64,000 nucleotides of DNA, taken from contig CAVXIC010000027.1 of NCBI GenBank assembly GCA_963761755.1, positions 1 to 64,000 of the forward strand, read 5' to 3'. Origin of the DNA: CAJXVA01 sp963761755. GTDB taxonomy: Bacteria; Myxococcota_A; Polyangia; Nannocystales; Nannocystaceae. This document shows positions 26,391 through 34,606 of this stretch, piece after piece (the first letter of the stretch is position 1; each line of letters opens with the position of its first letter). The notes beneath the pieces are model-generated. The model was not told where the DNA came from. It saw nothing but the letters and a program-made list of their open reading frames with translations, and did not search any database. The position numbers were made by a program, and so were the translations under genes.

Positions 26391-28556
26391 TCACTCCCGC
26401 GTCGCGAGCTTGCTGCTCTGAGAATCGAGCGCGAGATCGGCGAGGAGCGTGCTGAGCTGGATTCGGGCCTCGAGATGATCGTTGTGCAGCGTGCTGACCC
26501 GCAGCAGCGCCGCGTCGAGATCGTTGCCGACCGCGCGCATCCGTTCGGCCAGCTGCGACGAGAGCGACTTGGCCTCCTTGACCTTGCGAAGGAGAGTCAG
26601 CTGCGCTCGGAGCTCGTTGACCCGAGTCCTCAGCGCGTCCACGTGCTCTTCCTCGGTGACGAGCTTCTCTACGATGGTTCGAGACGCGTCGTGGGCTGAA
26701 ACCAGGCGCTGCAGCTGCTGCGCGAGCGCCGGGGGAGCCCGTCCCGACTCGATGAATCGCTTGACCGTGATCGCACCCTCGGCGGATCGGAGGTCGAGTG
26801 CCGTCTCGATGGGCATGGCCTCGGTCAGCGCGAGGCGGGCGCGTTTGCCCGCCTCGACGCGAACGGGGACCAGCACGTCGTCGCCGTATCGCTCGGTGCC
26901 CGTGGGCGGTGCGCGAAGGGTCCAGCCCGAAGGGACGGTATGACGCACGTAGACCACCGCCGTCTTCGTTCCCCGGTTGTGCACGAGCGTCGTGGACGTG
27001 CGCACGCGTTCGGTTTCGGTGGTCACGACGCCGCGGCGGGCCGTGAGCAGGCGCTGAATCTCATCGTGGGTGTCGCTCTCGGATCGGACGCGAAGCATGC
27101 GGTCGAGTGCGTAGGGAACGAGAGCGTGGGTATGGGGAGGGATGGGGTCGGCGAGGCCTTCTCCGAGGTACTGACCCTCCGCGTAGACCGTGACCGGCCC
27201 GGAGTCGAGCGTGTGTTCGGTCGGGTTGGCGATGCGCACCGCGTTGAACGCAAAGCGCGTAGAACCACGCTCGCTGGCGGGGTCGAAGAGGTAGACGCGC
27301 CGAGCGGATGTCGGGACTTCGAGCAAGGTGATCATCGCCGAGTGGCCGACATCGAGCGAGACCGGGTCCTTGGTGTTGAACAGCGCGCTGCCGCGAGGTT
27401 CGTCTCCTCCTCCATCGGGCGCGGCTTGGGTCATCGCCGGGCCATCGTCGGCGGCGACGATCTGGACGGCGGTGCTCGGGTCGTCGACGGGTCCTCGGCC
27501 TTCGGCGACTTCGATCCGGCTCGGTTCGACTCCGTACGCGATGAGCTGCTCGCGCACGGTGTTGGCCCGTCGCAGTCCGACCTGGGCGTCGTCTGGCTCG
27601 CTGCTGAGCCGGTACCCCTCGATGCGCACCCGTCCCGACTCGATCTGAAGCTGATTGGCGAGCAGCACGAGCGGATCGGCGGGGGGCTCCGGTGCATCCT
27701 CAGGTTCGGCCCCGCCGACCGTGCCATAGCTGGGCTGGCTCACGTTCGAACCGTCGACGGTATACTTGCTCTCCGCCCTCGTCGTGCCTGCGATGGCGAT
27801 GCCGGCCGAGTTCGAGGCGGTCGCGCTCGATTCCACCATCTGGGTGAAGTCCCGTCCGGAGCTGGTGCCGGTGGGGATGTTCCTGAACTCTTCCATCGAG
27901 ATCGATTCACGGACGGAGTCGGCGGAGACCTCGGCGAGCAGCCGCCTCTCTCGTCCGCCCGTCGCGTAGGCGCTGCCGCCCTTGGGAGGCGCCATGGCGA
28001 TCGCGTTCCCGTCGTCCAGGGTCTGCCGCTCCACCATTCGGACGCTGTGGAGGTCGTAGCGAAACGAGAGCGCCGAGGTCGATCCTACGCCCACGCGGAC
28101 CTTCTCCCACGGCTCGTTGGAGATGTTGTCGACGACTGCCAAGGACTGCAGGACCGCGCTGTCCTCGTCCTTCAGCATCACGCGATAGCTCGGCTTCCAC
28201 GCGGGGCTCTCCGTCACGTAGGTGATGAGCACCTCTCGTGCGCCGCGTGGCAGCTCGATCGTCATCTTGACCGACGCACCTCTCGTTTCTCGGGGCGTGC
28301 GGTAGGAAACCGCGAGCGGTGTCTTGCTCTGGAGGTCCACCACGGTGAGGGACTTGAGGAAGTCGTCCACGCGATCGCGGGGAACCTCGAGGGAGAACGA
28401 ACCTTCGACGGTTGCGCGCCTCTCGAAGTAGGCGACGCCGTTTCGATAGATCACGACGCGCCCCAGCGGCGCATCGATCTTGGCCGCCCGGTGAGCGCAT
28501 GCGGGCGTCGCCATGAGGACGGCTGCCGCGAGGAGCGTGCTTCGAAGTCGAGTCAT
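26391..28556 (-). CDS. DUF4139 protein with TonB-plug-like and OmpA-like insertions
   Basis: The 721-residue exported protein has a signal at 1-21. Residues ~30-180 and ~385-640 carry the DUF4140/DUF4139 (mucoidy-inhibitor-like) pattern: VVIYRNGVAYFERRATV, SPAWKPSYRVML, GTKTAVVYVRHTVPSGW. Between them, residues 218-280 look like a TonB-dependent-receptor plug: SISMEEFRNIPTGTSSGRDF, AGTTRAESKYTVDGSNV. Residues ~296-355 look like an OmpA C-terminal domain: IESGRVRIEGYRLSSE, LRRANTVREQLIAYGVEPSR. The C-terminus is a coiled coil. I know no family with exactly this order. It probably acts in the periplasm or outer membrane; its function is unknown. Confidence 0.72.
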   Translation of the reverse strand: MTRLRSTLLAAAVLMATPACAHRAAKIDAPLGRVVIYRNGVAYFERRATVEGSFSLEVPRDRVDDFLKSLTVVDLQSKTPLAVSYRTPRETRGASVKMTIELPRGAREVLITYVTESPAWKPSYRVMLKDEDSAVLQSLAVVDNISNEPWEKVRVGVGSTSALSFRYDLHSVRMVERQTLDDGNAIAMAPPKGGSAYATGGRERRLLAEVSADSVRESISMEEFRNIPTGTSSGRDFTQMVESSATASNSAGIAIAGTTRAESKYTVDGSNVSQPSYGTVGGAEPEDAPEPPADPLVLLANQLQIESGRVRIEGYRLSSEPDDAQVGLRRANTVREQLIAYGVEPSRIEVAEGRGPVDDPSTAVQIVAADDGPAMTQAAPDGGGDEPRGSALFNTKDPVSLDVGHSAMITLLEVPTSARRVYLFDPASERGSTRFAFNAVRIANPTEHTLDSGPVTVYAEGQYLGEGLADPIPPHTHALVPYALDRMLRVRSESDTHDEIQRLLTARRGVVTTETERVRTSTTLVHNRGTKTAVVYVRHTVPSGWTLRAPPTGTERYGDDVLVPVRVEAGKRARLALTEAMPIETALDLRSAEGAITVKRFIESGRAPPALAQQLQRLVSAHDASRTIVEKLVTEEEHVDALRTRVNELRAQLTLLRKVKEAKSLSSQLAERMRAVGNDLDAALLRVSTLHNDHLEARIQLSTLLADLALDSQSSKLATRE

Positions 28557-28650
28557 CGCCACTGCAACGCGGGGAGAACGAGCCTCTTGCGGAATAAGTG
28601 ACGGATTTCGACGAAATATCGGGCGAGGATTGTCGGTATCCTCGCCGCCC

Positions 28651-29148
28651 ATGACCGTTGCCGAGCTGATGCAATCCGTCGTTCAAGCGGGGGCTGCCGT
28701 CGCCGTTGGAGTCGGCGCGCTCCCCCTGGCCCTCGGCGGGCTCGCGTACGTCCTGCAGCAGCGGTCGAGGCGCGCACACAGCCAGCGCGTCGCGAACGTG
28801 AGCGTCGGCATCGCCTTCTTTGCGCTTCTGGTCGTCGGCTGTTGGACCGCCTACGCGGCGACCGTGCCTGGGATGATCGGGGCGACCAACGTCTTGGTGT
28901 TCGTCGCCCCGGTCTATCTTCTGGCGGCCAGCTTCGCCATCGAGCACGTGCTCCATCCGGGGCAGCAGGAGGATGTTCGGCAGCGGGTCCGCAAGGTGGT
29001 GCTCTTCGTGACGATCTTGGGCGTGCTCTATCTGGTCCTCAGCCGGCTCAACATGCACATGTTGATTTGGACCAACGTCACCGGGTTCATCTTCTTCATC
29101 ATTGCGCTGATCGGCATCCTCTACCTACTGATTCGCAAGGTGGTCTGA
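28651..29148 (+). CDS. Four-helix integral membrane protein, 165 aa
   Basis: ATG 28651 opens a hydrophobic protein with about four to five transmembrane helices (AAVAVGVGALPLALGGLAYV, VGIAFFALLVVGCWTAYAA, VLVFVAPVYLLAASFAIEHV, FVTILGVLYLVL, FIFFIIALIGILYLLI) and a basic C-terminus. No family is recognised. It diverges from the DUF4139 gene with a 94-bp shared promoter region. Confidence 0.75.
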   Translation: MTVAELMQSVVQAGAAVAVGVGALPLALGGLAYVLQQRSRRAHSQRVANVSVGIAFFALLVVGCWTAYAATVPGMIGATNVLVFVAPVYLLAASFAIEHVLHPGQQEDVRQRVRKVVLFVTILGVLYLVLSRLNMHMLIWTNVTGFIFFIIALIGILYLLIRKVV

Positions 29149-29162
29149 CTCTGATGTCAGAG
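29149..29162. repeat. 14-bp perfect palindrome immediately after a stop codon
   Basis: CTCTGATGTCAGAG begins directly after the TGA of the membrane-protein gene. It is too short for a strong terminator and could be an operator for the following gene. Confidence 0.4.
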
Positions 29163-29217
29163 CGATTGACGGGTTTGTCACATTGAATTCGTCGTCGAGG
29201 CCGCGCACACTTCCTTC

Positions 29218-29658
29218 ATGGCTTCGATGATCCCCTGCACCTCTTGCCAACGCCTTCACGCCCGTGCGGAGGCCGCGTGCCCCTTCTGCGGCGCCAAGGA
29301 TGCCGGGGGTCGATGGCGCGGGGGGGTGCTCGCGGCCGTCGCAATGGGCCTGTCCCTGGGTGCATGCGTCGCGGAGGAGGACGACACGGACCCGGTCGCG
29401 AGCACGGCCGGCAAAGTCGATACTGAGACGGCTGAAACGGCTGAGACGGCTGAGACGGCTGAGACGGCTGAGACGGCGGGCGAGGCAACCTACGGCGGTC
29501 CCCAGATCGACACCGACACCGACACGTGGGACAGCACAACGGGCTCGAGCTCGAGCGGGACCACGATCGGAGACACCGATACCGATACCGATACGGACTC
29601 CGCGACCGACTCGGACGGGGAATCGGCGAGCAGCTCCTCTTCGTCCAGCACCGGCTGA
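29218..29658 (+). CDS. Zinc-ribbon protein with lipoprotein-like leader and repeat linker
   Basis: The 146-residue product starts with a small four-Cys zinc-ribbon-like motif (PCTSCQ ... CPFCG). A hydrophobic helix with a lipobox-like LSLGAC follows, then Thr-Ala-Glu repeats and a Ser/Asp/Thr tail. The cytoplasmic ribbon comes before the membrane segment, which is odd for a lipoprotein. Either the leader is uncleaved or the ribbon is released. Its function is unknown. Similar small myxobacterial proteins with an N-terminal CxxC pair are common. Confidence 0.65.
   Translation: MASMIPCTSCQRLHARAEAACPFCGAKDAGGRWRGGVLAAVAMGLSLGACVAEEDDTDPVASTAGKVDTETAETAETAETAETAETAGEATYGGPQIDTDTDTWDSTTGSSSSGTTIGDTDTDTDTDSATDSDGESASSSSSSSTG
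29425..29478 (+). repeat. Six tandem 9-bp units encoding a Glu-Thr-Ala linker
   Basis: GAGACGGCT (with one GAAACGGCT and a final GAGACGGCG) is repeated six times and codes for Glu-Thr-Ala. It lies inside the preceding gene's linker and is slippage-prone. Confidence 0.9.
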
Positions 29659-29660
29659 GA

Positions 29661-30089
29661 TCAGTTGGGCGTGACCCGCCGGTAGACCGAGACGTTGGCA
29701 GGGCTGTGCCCGTGGGGCAGGCGCACCAGCTGAGTGATGCGCATGGCCTGTCCCGAAGCATCCAGCTGGCGCTGCGCGACCATGAGTTCGCGACCCTGGT
29801 GGTACGCGTAGGTGTTGAGCTCTCGCGCGGAGACGGCTTCGACCGCAAAGCTGTCCACCAGCTCACTCTCGAACGGGACCTTGACGCCGTCTGCTTTGCC
29901 CGAGAAGCTGACGGCGTCTTCTTTGCCGTCGGCGTCGGTCCATCGGGCGGTGAACATGAGGGTGCCGTCGTCCTGCTCCTCGATTTGGTAGGAACCCGAC
30001 GTAGGAGCGTCGCCCTGTTCGTACTGACAGCTCTCGGGGATCAGCTGCCACAGCCCCAGGAACTCGCGGTAGAGCTTCACGTTCGCCAT
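29661..30089 (-). CDS. Lipocalin-like small protein, 142 aa
   Basis: The product is rich in beta strands (REFLGLWQLIPESCQYEQG, SGSYQIEEQDDGTLMFTARW, HSPANVSVYRRV) with GLW near the start, as in lipocalin-like/THAP4-type small barrels. There is no signal peptide. The annotation rests on pattern only. ATG 30089 is used; Met at 30101 is an alternative. It converges with the zinc-ribbon gene and diverges from the next lipoprotein by 23 bp. Confidence 0.55.
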   Translation of the reverse strand: MANVKLYREFLGLWQLIPESCQYEQGDAPTSGSYQIEEQDDGTLMFTARWTDADGKEDAVSFSGKADGVKVPFESELVDSFAVEAVSARELNTYAYHQGRELMVAQRQLDASGQAMRITQLVRLPHGHSPANVSVYRRVTPN

Positions 30090-30112
30090 GGGTCGAGGCA
30101 TCGTACCAACAC

Positions 30113-30856
30113 ATGCTGACGAACCGAACGCGCTCCTCCCTCCTCTACGTTCTTTCCGCGAGCATGCTCCTGAGCGCATGCGGCGACGATGGGGGAGGCG
30201 ACGGCGCGACCGAGGGGATGGGTGGCACCGACGCCGGGAGCTCGACGACCAGCGCGGAGGCGACAAATCCGACGAACGTCACGGACCCGAGCGAGGGCAC
30301 GACGACCGATCCGAGCGAGGGCACGACGAGCGTCACGGGGACCGGAGGCGCCGACTCCGGCTCGGGTTCAGGAACGGACGGACCGACGGACCCGACAGAC
30401 CCGACAGACCCGTCTTCGGGGGGAGAGGAGGGCGGCGGTTCGATCGACGTCACCCTGACGGGGTGTGACGTCGACTTCGGTGGGACCGTGGTCGTGACCT
30501 ACAACGGCTCGCTGGGGGTCGCGTCGGTGTACGACTCGGGGGCGACCCTGTCGGGGAGCTTTCAGTTCGACCTCGATGGCAGTACCGGAGACATGGAGCT
30601 GTCGACCCAGCACCGGATCGACACCAACAACGTCGTCAACATGGTCGACACCGGCCAGGGCACCTGGACCAACATCGATGGCGCGGCCTCCGGCAGCGGC
30701 GTGGACCGCATCAGCGGCACGTTGACCATCGATGTCTGGGATCCCTCCGAAGGACGCGCCGAACTCGCCTTCGACGGGGTGACGCTGGTCAACATCGTCA
30801 GCGATACGGTCTGCACGATCGACGGCACGATCACGACCGCCTCCCTATATCCCTAG
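30113..30856 (+). CDS. Lipoprotein with Gly/Thr/Asp linker
   Basis: The 247-residue product has a leader (SSLLYVLSASMLLSAC), a ~90-residue Ser/Thr/Gly/Asp/Pro linker and a beta-rich C-terminal domain of about 140 residues (DVDFGGTVVVTYNGSLG, GTLTIDVWDPSEG). The function is unknown. Its TAG stop lies in the decamer CTAGAGCGGC, which also ends the nearby inverted repeat. Confidence 0.78.
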   Translation: MLTNRTRSSLLYVLSASMLLSACGDDGGGDGATEGMGGTDAGSSTTSAEATNPTNVTDPSEGTTTDPSEGTTSVTGTGGADSGSGSGTDGPTDPTDPTDPSSGGEEGGGSIDVTLTGCDVDFGGTVVVTYNGSLGVASVYDSGATLSGSFQFDLDGSTGDMELSTQHRIDTNNVVNMVDTGQGTWTNIDGAASGSGVDRISGTLTIDVWDPSEGRAELAFDGVTLVNIVSDTVCTIDGTITTASLYP

Positions 30857-30862
30857 AGCGGC

Positions 30863-30878
30863 CCGGGGTGAAACCCGG
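30863..30878 (+). terminator. Weak hairpin after the lipoprotein gene
   Basis: CCGGG-GTGAAA-CCCGG forms a 5-bp stem with a 6-nt loop 7 bp past the stop. An A-rich run (GGAAAAAG) lies further down. It is weak as a terminator. Confidence 0.35.
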
Positions 30879-30939
30879 CGCGGCGGATCGGATCGGAAAA
30901 AGACGCGTGAGATGTCGGGTCGGGCTTCGCCACGGGCTG

Positions 30940-31107
30940 CTAGAGCGGCGACCAGTTTGATTCCGGGCGCTGAGGTGCGTCTGGGGCCGTTCCTGGGTAG
31001 GAGCGTGGCCGAAGTTGTGTCGGGCACACCACGAGCGCCGCGCGACACCGTCAGGTGCGGCCCCAGGCGTGCATCAGCGCATGGAATCAAACTGATCGCC
31101 GCTCTAG
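30940..31107. repeat. 168-bp imperfect inverted repeat between convergent genes
   Basis: Left arm 30940-30995 and right arm 31052-31107 are inverted copies: the first 25 bases (CTAGAGCGGCGAcCAGTTTG...) match the right arm with one mismatch, and the whole 56-bp arms are about 84% identical by eye. A roughly 56-bp centre separates them. A third copy of the decamer CTAGAGCGGC is at 30853-30862. The TAG stop of the flanking minus-strand gene (31104-31106) lies inside the right end, and the plus-strand gene's stop lies in the third decamer. It has no ORF. It may be a MITE-like mobile element, a REP-type hairpin or a strong bidirectional terminator. Confidence 0.7.
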
Positions 31108-31859
31108 CGCGGGAGGTGCCCGGTCTTTTCGAGCAGCTCCTCGTGGAGGCCCGGTCGGCGTGCGGCGTCGACGAACCATCCGTTGCGCCACGGCCACTCC
31201 TTCACCGCGCCGCGATAGTCGGGGATCGACCGAGAGTAGGCGCGGAGTCGGTTCTTCATGGCTTCGCGCTCGGCCGCATCCAGGTCGAGGTCGAACGCGG
31301 GCATGCCCCACTGCAACAGCTCATCCACCAGCTGGGACAACAGCTCGCCATGTTGTTCGACCACCGCGCCGACGGGTTCTCCGGTGTGCTCGCACAGCAG
31401 CCCGAAGCAGCAGTTCCACAGGAGCTTCTCCAACTCGGTCACCGCGAACGCGCTGGCGTCGACAGAGGCGGCCGGGACCTCGAGGCGCTGCAGCCACTGG
31501 ACGACGGTGTCGGCATGGGGGCCCATGAAGGGGCTCTCTCCCCCGGGCTCCAGCGGTGCGCCCCTGGCGGGGACGGCGAAGAACAGCAGCCCGCGCGTGC
31601 ACGCCTCGAGCCCCCGCTCCCTGAGCCACGGCCGCAGCATCCCGTTTTGGGTGAAGACGAGTCGGGGGTGATGGCTCGGGTCGATGCGGTCGAGCACCGC
31701 GGAGAGATCGTCGTTGCGGACCGCGACGAAGATGGGGTCCGAACTCGACGCGATCGCGTCCCAGCCCTGGCTGCGATCGACGAGCACGTGCTCGATCTCG
31801 GCGTCTTGGGCTCGCTGAGCGAGCGCCCCTCCCACGCGTCCGGCACCGATGATGATCAT
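31104..31859 (-). CDS. NAD(P)-binding ketopantoate-reductase-like protein
   Basis: The 251-residue protein begins with a Rossmann GxGxxG motif (IIIGAGRVGG) and strands (PIFVAVRNDDLSAVL, RLVFTQNGML) typical of 6-phosphogluconate/ketopantoate reductase-like dehydrogenases. A helical C-terminal domain follows (FAVTELEKLLWNCCFGLL). The substrate is unknown; a PanE role would need the family's conserved Lys/Glu to be confirmed. The upstream Cys-rich ORF overlaps its ATG by 4 bp. Confidence 0.72.
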   Translation of the reverse strand: MIIIGAGRVGGALAQRAQDAEIEHVLVDRSQGWDAIASSSDPIFVAVRNDDLSAVLDRIDPSHHPRLVFTQNGMLRPWLRERGLEACTRGLLFFAVPARGAPLEPGGESPFMGPHADTVVQWLQRLEVPAASVDASAFAVTELEKLLWNCCFGLLCEHTGEPVGAVVEQHGELLSQLVDELLQWGMPAFDLDLDAAEREAMKNRLRAYSRSIPDYRGAVKEWPWRNGWFVDAARRPGLHEELLEKTGHLPR

Positions 31860-32074
31860 GCCGAAGGAGTACCAAATCCAAGGCGCTCTATCCGACCGCG
31901 ATGCACGGTGTGGCAGATGCTGGTCAGCTCGGTCAGCTCCGTACAGTCGTCGTTGGTCTCGCAGGACCTGTGCGCGGCGAGGAAGGTGTCGACATCGCGC
32001 TCGAGGTTCTGGCAGAACTCGTCACCGCCAAACACCGCCGCGCACTCCTGGGCATGCAGGATGGACGTCTTCAT
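31856..32074 (-). CDS. Short Cys-containing ORF overlapping the dehydrogenase start
   Basis: The 72-residue frame includes QECAAVFGGDEFCQNLERDV and SCETNDDCTELTELTSICHT, a Cys pattern like the C-terminal part of local lipoproteins. It lacks a signal peptide. It ends in an ATGA overlap with the dehydrogenase start, suggesting translational coupling. It is either a real small protein or the surviving tail of a decayed lipoprotein gene. Confidence 0.4.
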   Translation of the reverse strand: MKTSILHAQECAAVFGGDEFCQNLERDVDTFLAAHRSCETNDDCTELTELTSICHTVHRGRIERLGFGTPSA

Positions 32075-32140
32075 CGAGCTCGAGTGCCGGCGGGCGCCGG
32101 ATCTTGTGGAGCGATCTCCGATGAGGGCAGGATCCGGTGG

Positions 32141-33028
32141 TCAGTCGTAGCGGTGCACGACCTGTCGGACCTCGTCGCAGGGCCGGCACAGCGCGCTGGC
32201 GAGCCCGGTGTTTCGGCGGGTCCGGCCAGCAACCGCCTTGAACACGGGGCCACTGATGTCCTCATCGCACTGCAGGCACGCGTTGAGCGAGCCATCTTCG
32301 GTGTGATAGGTCGCGTTCAGCAGGTCGAGGCAGACCTCGAGGCACTTGGTGCGGGTGTTGGTGGTGTTGTAGCTCCAGATCTGCGCGCACGGTTCCGTGA
32401 AGCCCAGCTCGCCCAGGCACTCGCGCTGCGCCTCATCGCCCCCCGAAAGCCCGGTGAGCCCGCACGCGCGGACCGGTTCGGTCAGGTCGGGGTTTCGCAT
32501 GTAGACCGCGAGGTCTTGGAGCGGAGAGCAGGCCCCGCACGCGCCGTCGTGCGTGACCTTGGCGCCGGCGGCCTCGGCTGCCGCGTCGTCGTCGAAGGTC
32601 TGAAGGCTGTAGGAGGTGCCCTGCGCAAGGACTGCGCACACCGACGTCGCGTCGAGCGGGAAGTCCTCGGGTGTCGCGTAGGGGTCGTCGGTCAGCGTTT
32701 CGATGCTGGTCGTGAGGATGAGGGCCTCGAGGGCTTGGATGTCCGCCTCGGTGTACTCCGGCGCTTTCCAGCCGCCCTGGCATGGACACGCCGGCCTGCA
32801 CTGCTCGGCGCTCAGGCCCGTATTCTCGTTGGGGCGCCCGTACAGCGCGGCGCACTGCTGCGCGCCGGAGGTCCCGGTCTCGGTGGACGCGGCACCCGTA
32901 TCCGCATCTTGGGTCGACGACGCAGCATCATCGGGAGCCTGCTCGGCCGCGGTGCCGCAGCCCGCCACGAGAGCGAGAGCGAGATCGAGAGCGAGCGCGA
33001 GCGAAGCTCGTTGCGACACCAGGACCAC
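32141..33028 (-). CDS. Cys-rich lipoprotein with repetitive leader
   Basis: The GTG at 33028 gives VVLVSQRASLALALDLALAL then VAGC, a lipoprotein leader built from a Leu/Ala repeat. A Ser/Thr/Asp linker and a Cys-rich domain follow (CAALYGRP, CRPACPCQGGW, DGACGACSPLQDL, CLEVCLDLL, CLQCDED, CRPCDEV). The function is unknown. It lies 14 bp downstream of the next gene's stop on the same strand, so it is likely the same operon. Confidence 0.72.
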   Translation of the reverse strand: MVLVSQRASLALALDLALALVAGCGTAAEQAPDDAASSTQDADTGAASTETGTSGAQQCAALYGRPNENTGLSAEQCRPACPCQGGWKAPEYTEADIQALEALILTTSIETLTDDPYATPEDFPLDATSVCAVLAQGTSYSLQTFDDDAAAEAAGAKVTHDGACGACSPLQDLAVYMRNPDLTEPVRACGLTGLSGGDEAQRECLGELGFTEPCAQIWSYNTTNTRTKCLEVCLDLLNATYHTEDGSLNACLQCDEDISGPVFKAVAGRTRRNTGLASALCRPCDEVRQVVHRYD

Positions 33029-33042
33029 AGAGATTTCCAAGA

Positions 33043-34101
33043 CTATGCCGGGACGCTGCACACCCCGAGGTCGACGAATTCCGGCGGTGCCTGGCCTTCC
33101 TCGAAGAAGGGGAGGCACTCGTGCCCGGCCTCGATGCACGACGGGGCGGTGATGTCGCAGAACGGGGAGCAGCACGAGTCGAAGCAGCCCGGGCCGAACG
33201 CGCTCTCGATCAAGCACGTGAGGCCGGGGTCGCATGCGTTGAGAAACCCGCAGAACTCACCGTTGGCTCCGCCCTCGTCCGACGCGTCTGGCGCACACAG
33301 GAAGACATCGTCGAGCGGGTAGCAACCTTGTCCGTCCACGCAGTTCTGCAGCAGCGGATCGCAACCGGGCAGGCACAGGTTGAGCGAGTCCTCGTTGGAG
33401 ATCGCGCACGATGTCCCCGCTGGGGCACACGTGGGCATGTCGGGCGAGCCGTCGCACAACGCGATGCACACCCCAATGTTCGTCTCGTCATCGACGTCCC
33501 AGCACATCGCCCCCACCTCGCATGTGTCCACACCGGACACGCCGCTGCCTTCGACGCTGCACGGCTCGCCCGGAACGTTGGGCGCGGGATCGACGGGAAA
33601 GCAGCCCAGGGCGTTCCAGGCGCTGCCGCCGTCGTTGGCCCACGGGTTGCACTTCTCGCCGTCCGGGCAGTCTTGCAGGTAAGAGTCACACTCCAGGTTG
33701 GGTCCGGTGTCCGACGGGTCGATGAACGCGATGAATCCGAGTCCGGTGGAACCGGTGGAGCCCGAGCTCGAGTCGTCGAGTGAGGTGCTGGAGCTCTCCA
33801 TGTCTCCGGTGCTCCCAGAACTACTCGAGGTTCCACTCGAGGTTCCACTCGAGTCGGTCTCGCCGGTCGTGGTGGCCGCGTCCGTCGTGCTCGACTCGGG
33901 ACCCACCGTGGTCGACGGGGTGCCGGTCGTCGAGGTCGAGGTCGAGGTCGGCGTCGACGTGGTCGTGATGGGCCCACTGCCGACGCCCGTGGTCGTCTCA
34001 TCCGACGACGTCGACGAACCCGACTCGTCCAGGCCCGGAACGACGACGCTGTCGCAACCGGCCAACGCAACCATTCCAATCATGATCAAGCGCAATTTCA
34101 T
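33043..34101 (-). CDS. Large Cys-rich lipoprotein with Ser/Thr linker
   Basis: From the ATG at 34101 the 352-residue product has a leader MKLRLIMIGMVALAGC and a ~100-residue Ser/Thr/Gly linker. The C-terminal domain has about 20 Cys and short repeats (LECDSYLQDCPDGEKCNPW, CSVEGSG, GAMCWDVDD, GPGCFDSCCSPFCDI, AGHECLPFFEEG). Several myxobacterial lipoproteins end with the same EFVDLGVCSVP-like close. It probably heads the operon with the following gene. Confidence 0.8.
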   Translation of the reverse strand: MKLRLIMIGMVALAGCDSVVVPGLDESGSSTSSDETTTGVGSGPITTTSTPTSTSTSTTGTPSTTVGPESSTTDAATTTGETDSSGTSSGTSSSSGSTGDMESSSTSLDDSSSGSTGSTGLGFIAFIDPSDTGPNLECDSYLQDCPDGEKCNPWANDGGSAWNALGCFPVDPAPNVPGEPCSVEGSGVSGVDTCEVGAMCWDVDDETNIGVCIALCDGSPDMPTCAPAGTSCAISNEDSLNLCLPGCDPLLQNCVDGQGCYPLDDVFLCAPDASDEGGANGEFCGFLNACDPGLTCLIESAFGPGCFDSCCSPFCDITAPSCIEAGHECLPFFEEGQAPPEFVDLGVCSVPA

Positions 34102-34181
34102 GGGACCCATGGTGCCGAGAAATCACCAGGCGCTGCAACCTCTGGGTGGTTCTTTCGTCTTGTCCTTGTGGACACAACGCG

Positions 34182-34556
34182 ATGAAGCTGCCCACACCGC
34201 ACCCGGTCGACAAGAACACCCTTCAAGCCTACCTCCAGCAGGCGTTCCCCACCTTCGAGGTCGGACCACGTCAATCCTTCCTGGTGGTGAAGAAGACCGG
34301 CTGGGTGGGTGCCAACGTGGTGGTGCGGAAGGACAAGGTGCTCGTGGTCGGCAACTTCGGGTCCATGGGCCTGCAGATCGCCTTCGTGCTCGGCGTGGTG
34401 CTGTTGGGCTTCCTCGTGCCGCTGGTGCTGTATCTCATCTTCGTGTTCGGCAAGCAGCGCGCCTTCGAGAAGGAGGTTGGCGCCGCGGTGCAGCAGTTCC
34501 TCGCCGTAGGGGGCCAGCAGCCCGTTGTTCCGGGAGCCTACGCCCCCGCGATGTGA
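34182..34556 (+). CDS. Small membrane protein, 124 aa
   Basis: The product has an N-terminal amphipathic/beta region (TLQAYLQQAFPTFEV, SFLVVKKTGWVGANVVV), one long hydrophobic segment (about 65-92, GLQIAFVLGVVLLGFLVPLV) that may form a hairpin, and a soluble tail. No family is recognised. ATG 34182 is the start. It diverges from the lipoprotein operon (80 bp apart). Confidence 0.65.
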   Translation: MKLPTPHPVDKNTLQAYLQQAFPTFEVGPRQSFLVVKKTGWVGANVVVRKDKVLVVGNFGSMGLQIAFVLGVVLLGFLVPLVLYLIFVFGKQRAFEKEVGAAVQQFLAVGGQQPVVPGAYAPAM

Positions 34557-34606
34557 CGGTCCACGAGGCCACGGGCACGCCTGAAACGGTGTGCTAGGTC
34601 CAGAAG

